DNA of 47,860 bases from Candidatus Parcubacteria bacterium (GCA_003599635.1 QZIX01000011.1:1-47860), one strand, 5' to 3'. Positions 7,164 through 15,805 are shown, numbered from the stretch's first letter. The notes: generated by a model not told the origin, from the letters alone. Program-made: numbers and translations.

Positions 7164-7220
7164 TTTATTGTAATTAAATTTTGAATTAGAAAAAACACTA
7201 CCATATATCGTTATATGGTA
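7164..7220. repeat. 57-bp direct repeat with hairpin, copy 1
   Basis: AT-rich segment starting TTTATTGTAATTAAATTTTG and ending in the hairpin ACCATATA-TCGT-TATATGGT. It is near-identical to 7316-7372, with which it shares length and boundaries. Confidence 0.75.
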
Positions 7221-7315
7221 GTGACCAATTTTCAAAATAAAAGGATGCCAGCAAACGGTACTACCAGATAATATAGCGAGTTTTATTGCTACATTGGCCG
7301 CCACCTTTTCTTAAA

Positions 7316-7372
7316 TTTATTGTAATTTAATTTTGAATTAGAAGAAACACTATCATATATCGTTATATGGTA
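7316..7372. repeat. 57-bp direct repeat with hairpin, copy 2
   Basis: Second copy, 152 bases after the first, differing at only a few positions; in this copy the hairpin is weakened by one change. The 95 bases between the copies hold no recognisable gene. Confidence 0.75.
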
Positions 7373-7405
7373 ACAAAAAAAAATTACAACAAAACATATA
7401 AAAAA

Positions 7406-7425
7406 GGGAAGACCTTTGTCTTCCC
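7406..7425 (-). terminator. Reverse-strand intrinsic terminator
   Basis: GGGAAGAC-CTTT-GTCTTCCC with a run of A on the left, which is a T tract on the reverse strand, directly downstream of the 30-codon reverse ORF. Confidence 0.75.
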
Positions 7426-7440
7426 CGCGGAATTGCTTGT

Positions 7441-7533
7441 CTACTCACCCAGGATCTGAGCTTGCATAGCGAGTAATTCTGCCCGTGTGAGCGTTAACAT
7501 TCCCAACAAAATTTGAGGGCGGCCGCTAACCAT
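7441..7533 (-). CDS. Possible 30-aa reverse microprotein
   Basis: Short ORF below the track cut-off: MVSGRPQILLG, then MLTLTRAELLAMQAQILGE. The second half is a strongly amphipathic helix. A purine-rich AGAGAAG lies eight bases before the ATG, and a good intrinsic terminator follows 16 bases after the stop, which together argue for a transcribed unit. No family is recognised; it could equally be the coding-like part of a small RNA. Confidence 0.4.
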   Translation of the reverse strand: MVSGRPQILLGMLTLTRAELLAMQAQILGE

Positions 7534-7592
7534 AATACTTCTCTTTATTTTATAGCTATCCTGATTTGATTAAATTCCCATCCGCTTAGGTT

Positions 7593-7621
7593 TTGACTTC
7601 AACAAATTTTAATAGTAAAAT
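7593..7621 (+). promoter_or_regulatory. Promoter for trpS
   Basis: TTGACT, 17-bp spacer, TAAAAT. The predicted start is within about ten bases of the trpS ATG, so trpS itself seems to have almost no leader and no T-box of its own. Confidence 0.7.
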
Positions 7622-7636
7622 ATAAATATTATCTCT

Positions 7637-8836
7637 ATGACAGACGTTATTTTATCAGGTATACAACCCTCGGGAAAATTGCATATCGGGAACTATCTCG
7701 GCTCGCTTAAAAACTTTGTCGAATTGCAAAACAAATACGACTGCTATTTTTTTATTGCCGACTATCATTCCATAACCGAAGATTATGAGCCGAAAATAAA
7801 ACCACAGCAGATAATCGATCTGGCTAAGGACTATCTGGCTGCGGGATTGAACCCGAAGAAATCAAACTTGTTTGTCCAGTCCCATCTCCCTGAACATACG
7901 GAACTGGCGTGGATTTTTAACTGCCTAACACCAGTAAGTTATCTACTCCGAATGACACAATTTAAAGACAAATCTGCTATCATTGACCTAAAAAAAACTG
8001 TAGCGGGATCTAACTCTCCAATTGAAGTTAAAAATAAAGATAAGAGTTTAAAGGAACTAGATCTTATTTCAAAGTCAACAGATAATAAAGCATTACAACT
8101 TAAACTTAATAAAATTCTAGATATGGCTTTAACAGAAAGAATCGAAGAAGTTGGAGAAAAAGTCACCCACCTAAAAGAATTAAGTTCACTTTATAAAGAA
8201 TTAAATAATCTGTTTAAACTTCAAAAATCAAATACTGGACTTTTAACTTACCCTGTACTGCAAGCGGCTGATATTTTAATGTATAAAGCCACAGCCGTAC
8301 CGGTCGGCGTAGACCAGGATCAGCACGTGGAACTGACGCGCCAAATCGCCAGGTTCTTCAACAACCGTTTTGGTAAAACTTTTCCCGAACCAAAAATTTT
8401 ACATACGGAAACTCCAAAAATAATGAGCATAGTTGAACCCGAAAAAAAGATGTCCAAAAGTTTAGGCGATAACCACTGCATTTATATAGAAGACGAAATT
8501 GATGCCATAAAAGAAAAATTGGCCAAAGCGCCGACAGATTCCGGAGATGCCACAAGCTTGGGCGCCAAAAATTTGTTGGCACTATGTAAAATATTTTCGA
8601 AAGCTGAAACCTGCCATAAATTTACTAATGACGCACAGACAGGCAAATTAAAATATTCCGAACTAAAAAATCAACTGGCAGCTGATATTGCCGGATATTT
8701 TCAAAGCTATCGCAAAAATAAAAAACAAATTAAAGACAACGAAGTAAAAAAGGTCCTGGCAGCCGGTGCCGAAAAAGCCGCCAAAATTGCCAAAGCCACC
8801 ATGGCTGATGTTAGAAAAAAAATCGGCGTCAGATAA
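7637..8836 (+). CDS. trpS: Tryptophan--tRNA ligase with an internal insertion
   Basis: Class Ic synthetase charging tRNA-Trp. The ATP-binding HIGH-type motif is at PSGKLHIGNYLG (residues 11-22), KMSKS is at about 270, and GVDQDQHVELTR is typical of the family. The length of 399 exceeds the usual 320-340 because about 80 residues (roughly 114-197, lysine-rich and probably helical) separate FKDKS from GLLTYPVLQAADI; in typical TrpRS only a few residues lie there. The inserted DNA is more AT-rich, with more CTA and AGA codons than its flanks. Both catalytic motifs are intact, so activity is likely. Confidence 0.93.
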   Translation: MTDVILSGIQPSGKLHIGNYLGSLKNFVELQNKYDCYFFIADYHSITEDYEPKIKPQQIIDLAKDYLAAGLNPKKSNLFVQSHLPEHTELAWIFNCLTPVSYLLRMTQFKDKSAIIDLKKTVAGSNSPIEVKNKDKSLKELDLISKSTDNKALQLKLNKILDMALTERIEEVGEKVTHLKELSSLYKELNNLFKLQKSNTGLLTYPVLQAADILMYKATAVPVGVDQDQHVELTRQIARFFNNRFGKTFPEPKILHTETPKIMSIVEPEKKMSKSLGDNHCIYIEDEIDAIKEKLAKAPTDSGDATSLGAKNLLALCKIFSKAETCHKFTNDAQTGKLKYSELKNQLAADIAGYFQSYRKNKKQIKDNEVKKVLAAGAEKAAKIAKATMADVRKKIGVR

Positions 8837-8857
8837 TTATTAATAATAGGAGGGGAA

Positions 8858-9397
8858 ATGCTTATTTATTACTTAATTTTTTTATTTTCTTTTTTGCTCA
8901 TTTTATTTACTGGTGCGGCCACCTTTCTTCTTTTGTGGTCAATTGGTACTTATTTGATTGTCAGAGTACCCTATGCTCCCACACCTAAAATTGTCGCGGG
9001 GGAAATTATTAAAGCAGCGGAAATTTCGCCGGGACAAACGGTTTATGATCTTGGCTGTGGCGACGGCAGAATATTGTTTCTGGCAGAAAAAATGGGCGCC
9101 CGTACAGTAGGTTACGAATTGTCTTTATGGGCATACCTGCAGGCAAAAATAATTTGCCGAATTAAAAAATCAAAAACAAAAATATTTTGCAAAAACTTTT
9201 TAAAGGATGACATTTCCGAAGCTGACGTAATATTTTGTTTTCTCCTGGGAAGGGTAATAGAAGACATCGGCACAAAAATAAAATCAAGCGCCAGGCCCGG
9301 GACAAAAATAATTTCTTATACCTTTCAATTCCCCGGCTGGCAGCCGTATAAAATAATCCAGACAAGCAGGGCTAAAACTTATTTTTATAGAATTTAA
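8858..9397 (+). CDS. Membrane-anchored class I methyltransferase, ATPSCKMT/FAM173-like
   Basis: SAM-dependent methyltransferase with an N-terminal transmembrane segment (residues 1-33, LIYYLIFLFSFLLILFTGAA). Motif I is VYDLGCGDGR at about 63-72, followed by GYELSLWAYLQAK and a C-terminal SYTFQFPGWQP. The single anchor, the acidic post-motif-II GYEL..W and the PFP/W tail resemble the mitochondrial FAM173 lysine methyltransferases (ATPSCKMT methylates the ATP-synthase c-subunit) and archaeal aKMT. The substrate here is unknown; a membrane-protein lysine is an inference. The SD (AGGAGGGG) is strong and the gene follows trpS by 21 bases, so the two are probably co-transcribed. Confidence 0.82.
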   Translation: MLIYYLIFLFSFLLILFTGAATFLLLWSIGTYLIVRVPYAPTPKIVAGEIIKAAEISPGQTVYDLGCGDGRILFLAEKMGARTVGYELSLWAYLQAKIICRIKKSKTKIFCKNFLKDDISEADVIFCFLLGRVIEDIGTKIKSSARPGTKIISYTFQFPGWQPYKIIQTSRAKTYFYRI

Positions 9398-9450
9398 ATA
9401 AAGCGTAACTCGTACCTTGTTACCTGTTACTTTTTACCTGAACAAAAACT

Positions 9451-10716
9451 ATGAATCCATTTCAAAATGCAATGACGCAGCTAAAGAAAGCGTCTGACAT
9501 CCTGAATCTTGATCCGGATGTTTTGGAAGTTTTAAAGAAACCAAAAAGAATTCTGGAAGCATCAATACCCGTAAGAATGGATGACGGCACCATGAAAGTT
9601 TTTTCCGGTTACCGTGTCCAATACAATGACGCACGCGGTCCCTTTAAGGGCGGCATCCGTTATCATCATGAAGTAAATCTAAACGAAGTTAAAGCTTTGG
9701 GTTTTTGGATGACGGTAAAATGCGCTACGGTGGGCATTCCCATGGGCGGAGGTAAAGGCGGCGTCATAGTCAAACCTCAGCTCTTAAGCTGGTCGGAATT
9801 GGAAAAATTGTCCAGAGGATACATCAGGGCTTTTGCCGATTTTATCGGTCCCGAAAAAGATATTCCCGCGCCTGATGTCTACACTACCCCGCAAATTATG
9901 GCCTGGATGATGGATGAATATTCAAAAATAAAGGGCTACAACTGCCCGGCAATAATAACGGGAAAACCGCTGCGCGTGGGCGGTTCGGCAGGACGCGACA
10001 CGGCAACCGCTCAAGGCGGATTTTATGTAACAGAAGAGCTGCTTAAAAAACTTAAGATAAAACCCAAAAGCTGCCGGGTTATCATCCAGGGTTTCGGCAA
10101 TGCCGGATGCAATATGGCGGATCTGCTTTTTCACGCAGGTTTTAAAGTTATAGGTTATTCCGATTCCAAAACCGCGATAATCGATATGAAAGGCAAGGGT
10201 TTTGATTCGCATATTATTGAAAAAATTAAAAAGAAAAAGGGTTATGTCGATGTCTGCGACTGCGATAATATTAAATGTAAATGCAAAGACCATAAACATT
10301 TAACTAACGAACAGCTGCTGATCCAGGATTGCGATATTTTAGTGCTGGCAGCTTTGGAAAATCAGATCACTAAAGACAATGCCGTTAAAATAAAGGCAAA
10401 AATCGTGGTGGAACTGGCCAACGGGCCGACAACACCGGAAGCAGATGAAAAATTATTTAAAAAAGGTATTTATCTTCTGCCGGACATTTTAACCAACGCG
10501 GGCGGCGTGACCGTATCTTATTTTGAATGGGTGCAGAATCTGCAATCCTATTACTGGACAAAAGACGAGGTTTTTGAAAAACTGCAAAAAATTATGGTTG
10601 ATTCGTTTAACCGCGTGTATGATCTAGCGACCGAATATAAAGTTGATTTGCGGACCGGGGCTTATTTGCTAGCTATAGGCAGGATCGCGGATGCGATTAA
10701 GGAAAGAGGCGTTTAA
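9451..10716 (+). CDS. gdhA: Glutamate dehydrogenase family protein
   Basis: Catalyses interconversion of glutamate and 2-oxoglutarate plus ammonium with NAD(P). The catalytic region contains KGGIRYHHEV, PMGGGKGGV (catalytic lysine loop, about 98-106) and GPEKDIPAPDVYT; the NAD domain has GFGNAG and LAALENQIT. The length of 421 is normal. An unusual short segment in the NAD domain, about residues 266-281, reads VCDCDNIKCKCKDHKH and could bind a metal. There is no obvious SD. A terminator follows. Leu/Phe dehydrogenases share the fold, but length and motifs favour GDH. Confidence 0.92.
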   Translation: MNPFQNAMTQLKKASDILNLDPDVLEVLKKPKRILEASIPVRMDDGTMKVFSGYRVQYNDARGPFKGGIRYHHEVNLNEVKALGFWMTVKCATVGIPMGGGKGGVIVKPQLLSWSELEKLSRGYIRAFADFIGPEKDIPAPDVYTTPQIMAWMMDEYSKIKGYNCPAIITGKPLRVGGSAGRDTATAQGGFYVTEELLKKLKIKPKSCRVIIQGFGNAGCNMADLLFHAGFKVIGYSDSKTAIIDMKGKGFDSHIIEKIKKKKGYVDVCDCDNIKCKCKDHKHLTNEQLLIQDCDILVLAALENQITKDNAVKIKAKIVVELANGPTTPEADEKLFKKGIYLLPDILTNAGGVTVSYFEWVQNLQSYYWTKDEVFEKLQKIMVDSFNRVYDLATEYKVDLRTGAYLLAIGRIADAIKERGV

Positions 10717-10738
10717 GTCAATATTGAAATATTAAAGT

Positions 10739-10763
10739 GCGGGACTCATTGTCTCGCCTTTTT
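10739..10763 (+). terminator. Intrinsic terminator after gdhA
   Basis: GCGGGAC-TCATT-GTCTCGC (one G-U pair) followed by CTTTTTT. Confidence 0.85.
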
Positions 10764-10838
10764 TATTATTTACAAAATTAACGATGTTTTACCGCCTTTT
10801 TTAAACGCAGTGCTCTCCTAATATATTTATGAGTTTAC

Positions 10839-10870
10839 AAAAAAACAAAAATAATGATCTTTGTTTTTTT
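10839..10870 (-). terminator. AT-rich terminator for the murI transcript
   Basis: A7CAAA / TTTGT7 inverted repeat just downstream of the murI stop on the reverse strand, ending in a T run. Confidence 0.55.
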
Positions 10871-10876
10871 ATGGAA

Positions 10877-11683
10877 TTATGCTAACCTAGCCACTTCCAA
10901 ATTTATTTCTCTGCCCAGCCAGTTTTGAGCGTTTTCCTTGAATTTTTCTGTTACATCAGTAACTAAAAATTTATGACTGTTGCCTTTTTTTAATTTGCTT
11001 TCGATTTCAGGATGGCGTGATAAATAATCAGTCAGTTTATCGGCGACAATTTCAGGAGTATCCAAAACTTTACATGATTTTCCCATCACTTCTTTGAATT
11101 GCTTGTGTAAAAACGGATAATGGGTGCAGCCCAGAACTAAAGTGTCAATTTTCTGCAATTTTAGCGGGCGTAAATATGATTTTAAAATCATTTTCGTCTC
11201 CCGCCTTTTAATAAAACCTTCTTCAATCAACGGCACTAAAAGCGGGGCTGACTGCTGAAAAATTTCAATCCCGGGATTAAATGATTTGATTTCACGGACA
11301 TAACTTCCTGAATTAATTGTTCCGCGGGTGCCCACAACCCCCACCCTTTTTGACTTTTTATTTTCCGCCACAGCTTCGGCAACGGGCCGGATTACTCCCA
11401 GAACTTTTTTATCCGGATAATTTTTAGGCAAAAATTCCTGCTGTATTTTTCGCAATGCCTCGGCTGATGCCGTATTGCAGGCAATAATTATCAATTCACA
11501 ACCCTGCTTAAACAAAAAATCAACGGCCTGTTCGGTAAATCTATAAATGAGTTCCTGCGAGCGGTTGCCGTAAGGAGTCCGTGCAGTATCCCCGAAGTAA
11601 ATGGTCTGATACTGCGGCAGCTTTTCATAAATTTTTTTGGCGACGGAAAGTCCGCCGATTCCGGAATCAAAAATTCCTATCAT
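10877..11683 (-). CDS. murI: Glutamate racemase
   Basis: Converts L- to D-glutamate for peptidoglycan stem peptides. Hallmarks are the N-terminal IGIFDSGIGGLSV, YFGDTARTPYG, the first catalytic cysteine in ACNTASA (Cys69) and the second in LGCTHYPFL (near 185). The 268-residue length is standard. It lies 35 bases downstream of the phosphohexomutase on the same strand and may be the last gene of a four-gene reverse run (15667 to 10877). Confidence 0.95.
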   Translation of the reverse strand: MIGIFDSGIGGLSVAKKIYEKLPQYQTIYFGDTARTPYGNRSQELIYRFTEQAVDFLFKQGCELIIIACNTASAEALRKIQQEFLPKNYPDKKVLGVIRPVAEAVAENKKSKRVGVVGTRGTINSGSYVREIKSFNPGIEIFQQSAPLLVPLIEEGFIKRRETKMILKSYLRPLKLQKIDTLVLGCTHYPFLHKQFKEVMGKSCKVLDTPEIVADKLTDYLSRHPEIESKLKKGNSHKFLVTDVTEKFKENAQNWLGREINLEVARLA

Positions 11684-11718
11684 ATTAACTAGCAGTCAAA
11701 AATTTGATTTAAAAATTA

Positions 11719-13905
11719 CTATAAATCTTTATAGAGGTACTCTTTATAATTTTTTTCCACCTTATCATATATTCTTTGTGAAAATTCTTCCGGTATGTAT
11801 TTCCTGTAGACATCCGGTAAATTACCGTCATAATGGAGAAGTATTTGAAGATAATCTTTTGCCCGATCTTTATCGCTGCCACCGCTGTATCCTCTCATTT
11901 TTGCATCAGTCCCGGAACGCCTTATCTGAACAAAAATTGTTTTAAACTTGAGGTGGCTGCTTTCACCAACAAAATAAATGTTTTCCAGGTCACTAAAATC
12001 AAGGTTGCAAAAAGTCCTGCCTAAAATTTCCTGCACCTGTTTTATGGTAATAATTTTTTCTTTTAAAGATAAAGCCAGTCCAAGATAAAACATATCAGTT
12101 TTATCCCGCAAAAGCTCCCCCGCCTTTTTTTCCTGCCTTATTTTCTCCGGATCAGGTTCGCTTTCATTGTAATAGATAATATCATCCCTAAAATAATAGC
12201 GGCTACTAATAGCGTTTTTTTCAAAAATTTCTAAAAGGTAATCAGAAAGGGATTTTTTATTTAAAAACAAGTCTGCAGCCAACGCAGTGGTGATTATAGC
12301 CGCCTCCCCCGCGCTTTTTTCTCTCATAGCCAACGCCTTTCTGCCGCCTTTGCTAATTAATAATTCCTCCGGACCTGTAATCATGCCGCCGCTTTCCTCG
12401 CCGGCAAAAACAAGCCGAGGATCTTTTCCCAAATTAATTTCATTTCCGAAAATATTTGTAAGCACAACGTTACGGTTGGAATCAGCTATAATCTTTTTCT
12501 CAACTTTTTTCATTACTGTGGCTATTTCTTTAAAACCCACTGGCGTAGTAATTACTTTTATCCCCTGCGCTTTTGCCCATTCATCCCAAGAGCGGCTTGA
12601 GGGCGCCGTATTTATCATAAAGCGCGAATGATTTTCCCAAATCCCCGCTGCTTTCAGCTGTCTAGCGTGAAAATCCATTGTCATTAAAAAAGAATAAGTA
12701 GGATGATAAACAGAAAAAATTTTTTCATCAACAATTCTTTCATAATAAATGCCCAAATCATCAAGCAGTTTTGCCTTAGCTGAAGGTTCAATTTGGCCTA
12801 TCACCAATCTGTCTCCGTCGGGATCTGTCATAAGGACTAACTGTCCAATATCACAATCTTTTAAGTCCTCTGCATATCCCATGGTTTTTACAACTTCGGG
12901 TAAAGTTGAATCACATGACAAATCAAAATATTCTATTTTTCCGGTTTTTATGCTCTTTCGTCTGGTTTTGCCGACGCCATGAAAAAAAGGGTCTTCCTCC
13001 TTATTACGCCACTGATAAACTTTATCTATGCCGAAAGATTTAAGGATCGGGGGCATATTAGCACCCATACAACCACCGACTGTGTCAAAAATAATTTTTA
13101 AACCTTTTTTTTCGGCAGACTTTATTAAATCCAAATTGGTTTTATTAGCAATGCCTTTTTTAAGGTAATCAACGTACATATCGTAACCATCAAAATCTTC
13201 TTTTATTCTGCTGTCGTTCCTTGCGGAAACTTTGATTACATAGCCGGATTTATGGGTTTTGGCATATTGAAGTATCTGCCTTATCTTCTCAACAAAGGCC
13301 AAAGACATTTCCGGCAAAAACTGGCTACCCTGGTTTTCCAAATCTTTTGTTGCGGTCTTGGAGGAAACGGCGTGGCTAGAGGTGACATATTCGCCACCAT
13401 CATAATCAAGCATAAAAATTAAAAGCGAAGTCAGCCAAACGGTTGTCGGCTTCCTTCCATATGGCATATGGACATTTATCCCTTGGGCAGCTGCAATACG
13501 AGAAATTAATTCCACATATTCGGCAGTATTATATCTGACCTCTCCCGAAACTATTTTATTAATTTCCCTCTCTTTTATTTGTTCCTTTAAAACCAAAGCC
13601 TTACCCAAGGTCGCCAAAGCCACTCCCATCTGATTAATAGGAAAACGGGTATCCCAATAATACAAAACATTTTGTGGACCGCGTATACCACCGGTAGAAA
13701 CTTTTGCTTCTTTTTCATATTCTAACAACCATCTCTCCAACTGGAATTTTTCTACTATGTCTTTTGTCAAAACAAATTCAAAGGGGTTGGGGTTCTTTAA
13801 ATCAAAAAAAGGGGCTTTTTTAATTTCTGCTGGGGTCGCCTCTTCAACCCCTTTAAAAAAATCTTGCTTTAGATCTTTAATGTACTCTAACCGTGATTTA
13901 GACAT
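11719..13905 (-). CDS. Phosphoglucomutase/phosphomannomutase superfamily protein, large form
   Basis: Alpha-D-phosphohexomutase for sugar phosphate interconversion. Visible elements: substrate-entry STGGIRGPQNVLYYWDTR, the phospho-serine loop YVTSSHAVSSKTATKD, metal loop LMTDPDGDRLVIG, sugar-binding EESGGM and the C-terminal phosphate loop IRRSGTDAKMRGYSGG. I start at the ATG giving MSKSRLEYIKD (13905), because the track start at 13989 runs back into the upstream gene; this leaves a 7-base gap. The 728-residue product is longer than usual (450-570), with extra sequence in the N-terminal and C-terminal parts. Exact sugar specificity cannot be told. Stops are TAG then TAA. Confidence 0.86.
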   Translation of the reverse strand: MSKSRLEYIKDLKQDFFKGVEEATPAEIKKAPFFDLKNPNPFEFVLTKDIVEKFQLERWLLEYEKEAKVSTGGIRGPQNVLYYWDTRFPINQMGVALATLGKALVLKEQIKEREINKIVSGEVRYNTAEYVELISRIAAAQGINVHMPYGRKPTTVWLTSLLIFMLDYDGGEYVTSSHAVSSKTATKDLENQGSQFLPEMSLAFVEKIRQILQYAKTHKSGYVIKVSARNDSRIKEDFDGYDMYVDYLKKGIANKTNLDLIKSAEKKGLKIIFDTVGGCMGANMPPILKSFGIDKVYQWRNKEEDPFFHGVGKTRRKSIKTGKIEYFDLSCDSTLPEVVKTMGYAEDLKDCDIGQLVLMTDPDGDRLVIGQIEPSAKAKLLDDLGIYYERIVDEKIFSVYHPTYSFLMTMDFHARQLKAAGIWENHSRFMINTAPSSRSWDEWAKAQGIKVITTPVGFKEIATVMKKVEKKIIADSNRNVVLTNIFGNEINLGKDPRLVFAGEESGGMITGPEELLISKGGRKALAMREKSAGEAAIITTALAADLFLNKKSLSDYLLEIFEKNAISSRYYFRDDIIYYNESEPDPEKIRQEKKAGELLRDKTDMFYLGLALSLKEKIITIKQVQEILGRTFCNLDFSDLENIYFVGESSHLKFKTIFVQIRRSGTDAKMRGYSGGSDKDRAKDYLQILLHYDGNLPDVYRKYIPEEFSQRIYDKVEKNYKEYLYKDL

Positions 13906-13912
13906 ATTTATT

Positions 13913-15019
13913 TTATTTATATTCCGCCAGAGCTTCTTTCTTGGCAGAAAGCAAACTGCCCCCAGCCCATAAAACCGCAACGAATGCAATAAGCCACCCT
14001 AAAACAGGAATGCTTGCAACGATATCAAAAATCAGCAGGCCTGATACCAGCGGCCAAAGCAAACTGCCTTTATAATTATCCCTGGTCATTTTGTCCAGCA
14101 CAAAAAGTCCCACTTTCACACCGACAAAAATCTTTGAAATATAGATCATAATCAAATAAAACGCCAACAATATCAAAGCCAAAGGTATGCCGATCATTGT
14201 GATTGTCAACAAAATAATTATTACGGGCACGGCCATAAGAAAAATCAAGCCCCAGACAATCCCTTTTATCGGTTCCTTTGACATCTTTACTGCTACCTGA
14301 CTGACAAATTTCGGCGCTATTGTTATTAAAACAAGACCGACAACCAAAGAACCGAAAAAGAAAGTCAGATCGAAAAAAATGAAAGAAAAGAAATTATTTT
14401 TCTGCTCTATTTCAATAAATTTGACTTCATTCAGCGTCGCCCCTGCCGTATCCAGACTTTCCTTTGTGTCGGACATATAAGTCAGGTTTCCTTCTATTTT
14501 TCCAAAAACCCGGGCTGTTCCTTTTTCCCCCAGATTCAAAACGACATTGCCGGAAACATTTCCCGGTATTTCAATTTTTGCGCCTTCAAACTGAAGCCCC
14601 CGGGAAATTTTGCCTTTAACCTCCGCAAAAGACGCGACAATCGCGGCATCCCAAATAATTTCAGCTTTTTCATCGACCAATACTTTTTCTGCCATTAAGT
14701 TGGCATTTTTTTCCGTTCGTCCGCTGACTGTAATTTCATTTGCCAAAAGGCGTATGCTGCCTAAAACATCGCCGTCTACCGTTATTTTTTTTCCCACGGC
14801 GAAAACATCCCCGGCCACGGTACCGGAAATTTTGATTTCACGGGCCACTAAAAAAAGGTCGCCGTTAACTTTGCCGCTGATTTCTATATTGCCGGCTATT
14901 TTTATGAAATTACCGTCGACTATTTCGGACTCATCGACAATAACCTTTTCATCAAAACCAGCCAGCGCCGAAATCGGCAATAAAAATATGACTAACGCTG
15001 TTATGACTATTTTTTTCAT
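13913..15019 (-). CDS. Bactofilin-like (polymer-forming) exported membrane protein
   Basis: Signal peptide (MKKIVITALVIFLLPISALA), then about 165 residues of short regular beta repeats (IEISGKVNGDLF, IKISGTVAGDVF, ITVDGDVLGSI) typical of the DUF583/bactofilin right-handed beta-helix, then four or so transmembrane helices from about residue 210. Bactofilins polymerise into cell-shape scaffolds; this architecture, with an external helix and a C-terminal membrane domain, is seen in uncharacterised envelope proteins. It is placed upstream of the phosphohexomutase and murI, consistent with an envelope role. The function is inferred. Confidence 0.82.
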   Translation of the reverse strand: MKKIVITALVIFLLPISALAGFDEKVIVDESEIVDGNFIKIAGNIEISGKVNGDLFLVAREIKISGTVAGDVFAVGKKITVDGDVLGSIRLLANEITVSGRTEKNANLMAEKVLVDEKAEIIWDAAIVASFAEVKGKISRGLQFEGAKIEIPGNVSGNVVLNLGEKGTARVFGKIEGNLTYMSDTKESLDTAGATLNEVKFIEIEQKNNFFSFIFFDLTFFFGSLVVGLVLITIAPKFVSQVAVKMSKEPIKGIVWGLIFLMAVPVIIILLTITMIGIPLALILLAFYLIMIYISKIFVGVKVGLFVLDKMTRDNYKGSLLWPLVSGLLIFDIVASIPVLGWLIAFVAVLWAGGSLLSAKKEALAEYK

Positions 15020-15037
15020 ATACTTAAAAATATTTTA

Positions 15038-15667
15038 TCAGAAATTCGCGACGGTGACAATGTTTCTGCCGGTAATTTTACTGCGGCTTTTAAAACCGGC
15101 TTTTCTTAAAATAAAGTCAAGTTCCTTTAAATTAAAATTATGATAATATCTGTAAACGGCTTCATTTTTGTTGCGCCAGGCAACGTAAAAATCGTCTTTC
15201 CCCAAATCCTTTGCCTGAATTTTGTTTTTAAAATTTTCTAGCCGCCAATTGGTCATCAACACTATGCCTCCCGGTTTTAAATGATTTTTAACGTTTTCTA
15301 AAACCTTAAGCCGAAGATCTTCCGAAGGTATATGATGTAAAACTGCAAACGACAAAATGACATCAAATTTTTCGTTTAACTTAAAAGATGTGATATCTGC
15401 CGCCTTAAAATTAACGGCGGGAAATCTGCCTTGAGCTTTTCTGATTAATACGCTACAATTGTCTATGCCCAAATACCTGATTTTCATATTTTTAAGAAGC
15501 GGCAAAATTCGGCCTTCTCCGCATCCTAAATCCAAAACCGAATCTTCATTTTTGATTTTTTTTAATAAAGATTTTTCTTCAGGCCAAATATTTTGCCTGA
15601 CGCGGCCGATTCGGCAGTAATCCTGCTTTACTTTTTTTAATATTTTTTTTGCTTGTTTGTTATTCAT
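15038..15667 (-). CDS. Class I SAM methyltransferase, Trm9/ALKBH8-like
   Basis: Rossmann-fold methyltransferase: motif I VLDLGCGEGRILP, acidic GIDNC, and post-motif FDVILSFAVLHHIP and HLKPGGIVLMTNW. The opening (DYCRIGRVRQNIWPEE) and the LDLGCGEGR..YLGID pattern recall the Trm9/ALKBH8 tRNA-wobble methyltransferase group, which methylates cm5U made by Elp3. The Elp3 gene is the divergent neighbour starting 139 bases away, which supports but does not prove that reading. It heads the reverse run of four genes. Confidence 0.75.
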   Translation of the reverse strand: MNNKQAKKILKKVKQDYCRIGRVRQNIWPEEKSLLKKIKNEDSVLDLGCGEGRILPLLKNMKIRYLGIDNCSVLIRKAQGRFPAVNFKAADITSFKLNEKFDVILSFAVLHHIPSEDLRLKVLENVKNHLKPGGIVLMTNWRLENFKNKIQAKDLGKDDFYVAWRNKNEAVYRYYHNFNLKELDFILRKAGFKSRSKITGRNIVTVANF

Positions 15668-15678
15668 GTTTTTACCTT

Positions 15679-15801
15679 GTCTTTCCGAGCGAAGTCGCCT
15701 TTGGCGACCGGAATGGAGGAGTCTTAACCTTTCAATATTGTATGGTGCGGGATCTATCCGCCCATAAAATAACTAAATACCGGCCGAGATGACAAAAGAG
15801 A
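15679..15801. repeat. Degenerate palindromic intergenic element
   Basis: The divergent interval carries roughly inverted ends (TTGTCTTTCCGAGCG and CGGCCGAGATGACAA) and an inner GCGAAGTCGCCTTTGGCGAC stem-loop. This looks like a REP/MITE-type element. No transposase is associated. Confidence 0.45.
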
Positions 15802-15805
15802 AATT

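Noticed and set aside
13906-13989. N-terminal 28 codons of the phosphohexomutase in the ORF track
   Set aside because: They overlap the 3' end of the bactofilin-like gene and read as its shadow; ATG 13905 fits better.
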